Assembly: GCA_031282605.1 (NCBI GenBank)
Contig: JAITDK010000137.1
Coordinates: forward strand, 1 to 10,998
Origin: Oscillospiraceae bacterium
GTDB taxonomy: Bacteria; Bacillota; Clostridia; Christensenellales; Aristaeellaceae
Direction: 5' to 3'
DNA: 10,998 nt
Part shown: piece after piece, positions 7,428-10,998 of the stretch
Layout of the letters: every line of letters starts with the position of its first letter
Position numbering within the stretch: the stretch's first letter is position 1
Notes under the pieces: generated by a model
Told to the model about the DNA's origin: nothing
The model's input: only the letters and a program-made list of their open reading frames with translations
Databases searched by the model: none
Translations under genes and position numbers: made by a program

Positions 7428-8762
7428 TTGTCAGATTTCATTGAACGCGCCAAATTCTCCTGCGCGCTGGGCGGAGCGCTCACCACTATCGAGGGCATAC
7501 CGCGCGCGGTGCCCATCGTGCACGCGGCTGGCGGCTGCGCGTCGGCGCTGTCCGGCACGTACAACCTCGCGGCGGGATATCGCGGGATAGGATACTGCGG
7601 CGGCAACATGATCCCCACGACGAATATCGCGGAGAACAACGTGGTGTTCGGCGGCGAGGATCGACTGGCCGAGCAGATCGAATCTACGCTCAAGGCGCTG
7701 GACGCCGATCTATACATAGTGGTATCCGGCTGTCAAGTAGAGATAATCGGCGACGACACCGTCGCGGTGGCGAACCGATACCGGAACCGCGGCGTCATCG
7801 GCGCGTCGACGCCGGGCTTTTCCGGCAACACATACCGCGGATACGACGCGATCATGACCACGCTGATCGACAATATCATCGAGCAGTCCGACGAGAAGGA
7901 ACCCGCTACCGTCAACATACTGGGCGTGGTGCCCGGTCACGACGTGTTCTTCCGGGGAAACCTGGATGAACTCCGGACGCTGCTCGCGTCTATCGGCGTT
8001 AAGACCAACACCTTCTTTGGATCCGGCGAGAGCGTCGCGGCGATCCGCAAGTACGGAAGCGCCGGGCTTAACATCGTGTTTTCGACGCAAGCCGGCATCG
8101 ACAGCGCGAAGGCGTTCGAGCGCAGGCATGGTATCCCGTATATCCAATCGGAGATACCGATAGGCCCGGGCGCGACGAGCGCGTTCCTGCGCCAGGTCGC
8201 GGATGCGCTGCATCTGGATCGCGCGCGCGTTGAGGACGTAATCGCACGCGAGACGAGGACATACTATTCATTCCTCGAACGGATCGTGGATATATACGCC
8301 GACCTGGACTTCCAGCGGTGGCTGATCGTCTCGGCGGATAGTTATTACGCACACCCGTTAACCCGTTTCCTGGCCAACGATCTGGGCTGGCTGCCGTTCG
8401 TCACGAACGTCCACGACATCGATGATGAATACGATCAGGCGCGGTATGACGACCTGTTCAAGGACATCGATTCCGTTCGCAAGCCCATCGTGATGTTCGA
8501 ACGCAACCCATCGGAACTGGTCGAGTCTGTGCGCCGCGCCTGGTCCGATAATCACAACGAGAAGTATTACAACGCTCTGACGCCCGCATATGTCGTCGGC
8601 TCCGTAATAGAGCGCGGACTGGCGGAGACGCTGAACGCGGGCTTCCTATCCGTAGCGTTCCCGGTCAGCAACCGCGTGATTCTCAATAAGCGCATCGCCG
8701 GGTTCAACGGCGCGCTGACGCTGGTGGAGGATCTGATAACAAATCTGGTATCGGCGCGATAA
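7428..8762 (+). CDS. Nitrogenase component 1-like protein, beta (NifK-like) subunit
   Basis: A homologue of the oxidoreductase/nitrogenase component 1 family, most like NifK. The 444-aa protein carries cysteines in the three positions expected for a P-cluster-type Fe-S cluster: C12 (FSCALGGA), C37 (HAAGGCA) and C102 (VVSGCQVEIIGDD), plus an additional C57 (GYCGGN). Further family landmarks are ENNVVFGG (70-76), STPGFSGNTYRGYD (matching the NifK TPSFVGSHVTGYD element), ADSYYAHPLTRFL, and the C-terminal VAFPVSNRVILNKR...GFNGALTLVEDL, typical of beta subunits. It is shorter than NifK (about 520 aa), lacking the N-terminal extension. The start is a TTG: an in-frame TGA directly precedes it (7425-7427), no ATG is available, and AAAGGA lies 11 bases upstream. 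It is the first gene of the rightward operon and presumably pairs with the following alpha-like protein. The reaction is unknown. Confidence 0.88.
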   Translation: MSDFIERAKFSCALGGALTTIEGIPRAVPIVHAAGGCASALSGTYNLAAGYRGIGYCGGNMIPTTNIAENNVVFGGEDRLAEQIESTLKALDADLYIVVSGCQVEIIGDDTVAVANRYRNRGVIGASTPGFSGNTYRGYDAIMTTLIDNIIEQSDEKEPATVNILGVVPGHDVFFRGNLDELRTLLASIGVKTNTFFGSGESVAAIRKYGSAGLNIVFSTQAGIDSAKAFERRHGIPYIQSEIPIGPGATSAFLRQVADALHLDRARVEDVIARETRTYYSFLERIVDIYADLDFQRWLIVSADSYYAHPLTRFLANDLGWLPFVTNVHDIDDEYDQARYDDLFKDIDSVRKPIVMFERNPSELVESVRRAWSDNHNEKYYNALTPAYVVGSVIERGLAETLNAGFLSVAFPVSNRVILNKRIAGFNGALTLVEDLITNLVSAR

Positions 8763-8767
8763 GGAGG
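8761..8767 (+). promoter_or_regulatory. Consensus ribosome binding site of the alpha-like gene
   Basis: AAGGAGG overlaps the last bases of the preceding TAA stop and lies four bases from the ATG at 8772, fixing this start and indicating co-translation with the beta-like gene. Confidence 0.8.
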
Positions 8768-8771
8768 ATTT

Positions 8772-10319
8772 ATGTCTAAGTATTCGGACGAATTATCCTA
8801 TGGTTTCACCTCTACACTCGCGCCGCCCGTGCGTGAGACGCGCATCGGTGTATGCTCCGCGTTCTGCGGGAGCTGCTCACAGCTGCGCGGGGACGTTAAG
8901 TCCGGCTGCGCGCAGATGCAGAGGCGCAAGTTCGATCAGAGCGGCGGCTGTCAGCTGGGTCTGGCCTGTGGGATAGTATCATCCCTGACCAACGTCGTGA
9001 TGATCACGCACTCGCCGCTGGGCTGCAACTCACGCTATGTCGCGATGGGCGGTATGCGCCGCACGATGCGCGCGTCAAAGGGCAAGAAGGATGAGGAGTT
9101 CATCTGGCTGCATACCAACATGGGCGAACTGGACGTCGTGCAAGGCGGAATAGACAAACTGCGCCGCGCCGTTCTTTACGCCGAGAAGCAGTATCACCCC
9201 GAGGCGATCATAATCGCGAACGGATGCGTACCGGGCATCATAGGCGACGACATCGATTCGTTGTGCAGCGAGCTAGAGGATCAGGTCTCCGCGAAGCTGG
9301 TGCCCATCCACTGCGAGGGGTTCAAGAGCCGCTATGTCGCGTCCGGATACGACAGCGCCTATCACGGGGTGCTGCGTTTCCTGATCGATCCGTACGAGAG
9401 GTACGACAAGGCGCTCAACCGCGCCAGCGGATCAAGGGATGAGGGCGAGGAGCGAGACCGGTTCAAGCAAAGCCGCACGGTCAACCTGTTCAACGTCGGT
9501 TCGAACAGCAACGGCGACGAGGTGGAGCTGTGCCGGCTGGTACACGCGCTGGGATTGAACCCACGCTTCCTGCCGCTGCACGCGTCGCTGGACGATCTCA
9601 AGCACATCGGCGAGGCCGCGCTGAACGTCTCCGTCTGCGCGACTCACGACGATTACTTGCTCGGTCACCTGAAGGAAAGGTTCGGCACGCCGTACATCAT
9701 CGACACGCTGCCCATTGGCGTTAAGAACACCGGCATATGGCTGCGCAAGATAGCGGAGTATTTCCACCTTGAGGACGAGGCGGAGAGGCTGATCGCCATT
9801 GAGACGGCGCAGCTTGAGGAAGCGCTAGCGCCCATAAAGGAGAGGCTGAAGGGCAAGTCGATATTTGTCGGCGGCGGCGAGACGCGCATACTCACCACGG
9901 CGGAGTTCTTCCACTCGCTTGGCATGAAGCTGCTGGGCGTCAAGGCGCACAACGTGGATCGCTTCGTCGAGGATATCCTGGAGAACGTAACCGACGGCGA
10001 GCTGCTAATAGAAGTGGCGGCCGGTATGCCCGCCGAGGAGTTGAACATACTTAGCAAGCTGAAGCCCGATCTGTACTGCGGGCACGTCGGCGCGAATGGC
10101 TGGGTCACACGGCTGGGCATCCCGACGATACCGCTGTTCGGCCAGGCGTTCAACTTCATGGGGTATTCGGGTGCGTTCGAGCTGGCGCGCAAGGCTGACA
10201 AGTCGCTGCAGAACACCAACTTCGCGAGGAATATCTCACGAAACGTGGAGCTGCCGCTAAGCGAAGCGTGGCTCGCGAGCGACGTTAACGACAACATCAA
10301 GGAGCGTGAGTCGGCATGA
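8772..10319 (+). CDS. Nitrogenase component 1-like protein, alpha (NifD-like) subunit with Cys-rich N-terminus
   Basis: A homologue of the nitrogenase component 1 family, most like NifD. The 515-aa protein has P-cluster-type cysteines C60 (SGGCQLG), C85 (HSPLGCN) and C152 (NGCVPGIIGDDI). It also has HCEGFKS at 180-186, matching the CEGFRG element of NifD, and C289 in NVSVCATHDDY, which aligns with the cofactor-ligating Cys275 of Azotobacter NifD. Around 450-467 (IPTIPLFGQAFNFMGYSG), where NifD has its ligand His442, no histidine is seen; H438 and C436 lie nearby. Before the family core is an additional cysteine motif: C28, C32, C35, C46. These points suggest a nitrogenase-like reductase with a modified cofactor site and an extra metal cluster, and probably not a dinitrogenase. 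Its stop overlaps the cysteine synthase start. The substrate is unknown; a C-S bond reductase is my leading inference. Confidence 0.88.
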   Translation: MSKYSDELSYGFTSTLAPPVRETRIGVCSAFCGSCSQLRGDVKSGCAQMQRRKFDQSGGCQLGLACGIVSSLTNVVMITHSPLGCNSRYVAMGGMRRTMRASKGKKDEEFIWLHTNMGELDVVQGGIDKLRRAVLYAEKQYHPEAIIIANGCVPGIIGDDIDSLCSELEDQVSAKLVPIHCEGFKSRYVASGYDSAYHGVLRFLIDPYERYDKALNRASGSRDEGEERDRFKQSRTVNLFNVGSNSNGDEVELCRLVHALGLNPRFLPLHASLDDLKHIGEAALNVSVCATHDDYLLGHLKERFGTPYIIDTLPIGVKNTGIWLRKIAEYFHLEDEAERLIAIETAQLEEALAPIKERLKGKSIFVGGGETRILTTAEFFHSLGMKLLGVKAHNVDRFVEDILENVTDGELLIEVAAGMPAEELNILSKLKPDLYCGHVGANGWVTRLGIPTIPLFGQAFNFMGYSGAFELARKADKSLQNTNFARNISRNVELPLSEAWLASDVNDNIKERESA

Positions 10320-10998
10320 GCGCGCGAATCGTAGAGAATTTGACCGACTTGATAGGGGCAACGCCGGTACTGCGTCCGCGACGCTTTGAGAAACTAGCGA
10401 AGCTAAGCGGCAGCGAACTGCTGTTCAAGCTGGAATACTTCAACCCGCTGGGCAGCGTAAAGGATCGCATAGCGCTGGCGATGATCGAGGACGCCGAATC
10501 ATCCGGCAGGCTCGGTAAAGACAACACGATTATCGAGCCGTCGTCAGGCAACACGGGGATTGGGCTGGCGTTCGTCGCGGCGGCGAAGGGATACCCCATC
10601 GTGATCGTAATGCCGGACACGATGAGTCTGGAGCGGCGCAGTCTGCTCAAGGCGCTAGGCGCGGAGCTGGAACTAACGCCCGGAGCGCAGGGAATGAAGG
10701 GCGCAGTGCGCCGCGCGGAAGAGTTAGCGGTGCAGATACCCGGCGGCGTGATACTGCAGCAATTCGACAACCCGGCGAACCCGAAGATCCATCGTGAGAC
10801 CACGGGTCCGGAGATATGGGAAGCGACCGAAGGCCGGATCGACGTTCTGGTATCCGGCGTAGGCACCGGCGGCACGCTGACCGGGGCGGGAGAGTATCTA
10901 AAGCGGAAGAAGGCGTCCGTTAAGCTGGTGGCTATAGAGCCGGTTAACTCGCCCGTGCTTTCAGGGGGGAATCCGTCGCCGCACAAGATACAGGGGAT
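10316..10998 (+). CDS. cysK: O-acetylserine sulfhydrylase / cysteine synthase A-type (3' end outside window)
   Basis: A PLP-dependent enzyme of the cysteine synthase family, which joins sulfide to O-acetylserine to make cysteine in the cytoplasm. The 227 codons present cover about two thirds of the usual 305-320 aa. Visible are the N-terminal LIGATPVLR, the PLP lysine K49 in NPLGSVKDR, the asparagine/substrate loop SSGNTG (76-81; most CysK have TSGNTG), QQFDNPANPKIH (148-159), and the PLP-phosphate loop GTGGT (183-187). The absence of an additional domain in this part points to CysK-type rather than cystathionine beta-synthase, but CysM-like or unusual acceptor specificity cannot be excluded. 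The ATG overlaps the alpha-like gene's TGA (ATGA), with AAGGAG 11 bases ahead, so it is translationally coupled. This implies that sulfide handling is part of the nitrogenase-like system's work. Confidence 0.92.
   Translation, partial: MSARIVENLTDLIGATPVLRPRRFEKLAKLSGSELLFKLEYFNPLGSVKDRIALAMIEDAESSGRLGKDNTIIEPSSGNTGIGLAFVAAAKGYPIVIVMPDTMSLERRSLLKALGAELELTPGAQGMKGAVRRAEELAVQIPGGVILQQFDNPANPKIHRETTGPEIWEATEGRIDVLVSGVGTGGTLTGAGEYLKRKKASVKLVAIEPVNSPVLSGGNPSPHKIQG

Noticed and set aside
8853..8876. CX3CX2C spacing like a radical SAM cluster motif in the NifD-like protein
   Set aside because: The protein is a component-1 homologue throughout; there is no radical SAM barrel or GGE-type SAM-binding element. 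The motif is better seen as an additional cluster or metal site.
7428..10319. True dinitrogenase (NifDK)
   Set aside because: Short beta subunit, no His at the second cofactor-ligand position, reversed gene order, and no nifH/E/N/B in the window.
7428..10319. Dark-operative protochlorophyllide reductase, chlorophyllide reductase or CfbD of F430 synthesis
   Set aside because: No tetrapyrrole-related gene nearby. CfbD works as a single-gene homodimer, whereas two distinct subunits occur here with cysK and a peptide-type importer.

Overview
The window looks like a chromosomal segment of an anaerobic bacterium, moderately high in G+C. It has strong AGGAGG-type ribosome binding sites, TTGACA-type (sigma-A/70) promoters and tightly overlapping operons. 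The transporter proteins resemble those of fermentative Bacillota-type anaerobes, but the substrate-binding protein has a signal-peptidase-I signal and no lipobox cysteine. I therefore leave the phylum open.

Layout. Positions 1-197 contain no convincing gene but are packed with small inverted repeats. Positions 198-7101 hold a leftward (minus-strand) operon, read as oppA - oppB - oppC - oppD - oppF - M20 amidohydrolase. It encodes a complete five-part oligopeptide/small-molecule ABC importer followed by a cytoplasmic metal-dependent amidohydrolase. Several junctions overlap by 4-8 bases, and a hairpin lies between oppA and oppB. Positions 7102-7427 form a divergent control region with a good promoter for each direction, an inverted repeat over the rightward promoter, and a leader of about 130 nt able to fold onto the downstream start codon. 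Positions 7428-10998 hold a rightward operon: a nitrogenase component-1 beta-like (NifK-like) protein, an alpha-like (NifD-like) protein with an additional cysteine-rich N-terminus, and an O-acetylserine sulfhydrylase (cysteine synthase) cut by the window end.

How the parts may work together (inference). The paired NifK/NifD homologues keep the three P-cluster-type cysteines each. The alpha-like subunit keeps the cysteine that aligns with the cofactor ligand of NifD, but no histidine is seen where NifD has its second ligand. They are thus a nitrogenase-like reductase and probably not a dinitrogen-fixing enzyme. The alpha-like stop codon overlaps the cysteine synthase start (ATGA). Other nitrogenase-like enzymes (methylthio-alkane reductase) liberate thiols for amino-acid synthesis. 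A reasonable hypothesis is that a sulfur-containing (perhaps N-acylated or peptidic) compound is imported by Opp, deacylated by the M20 enzyme, cleaved reductively by the nitrogenase-like complex, and the released sulfide fixed into cysteine. No NifH-like reductase or cofactor-maturation gene is visible here; these would have to lie beyond the right edge or elsewhere.
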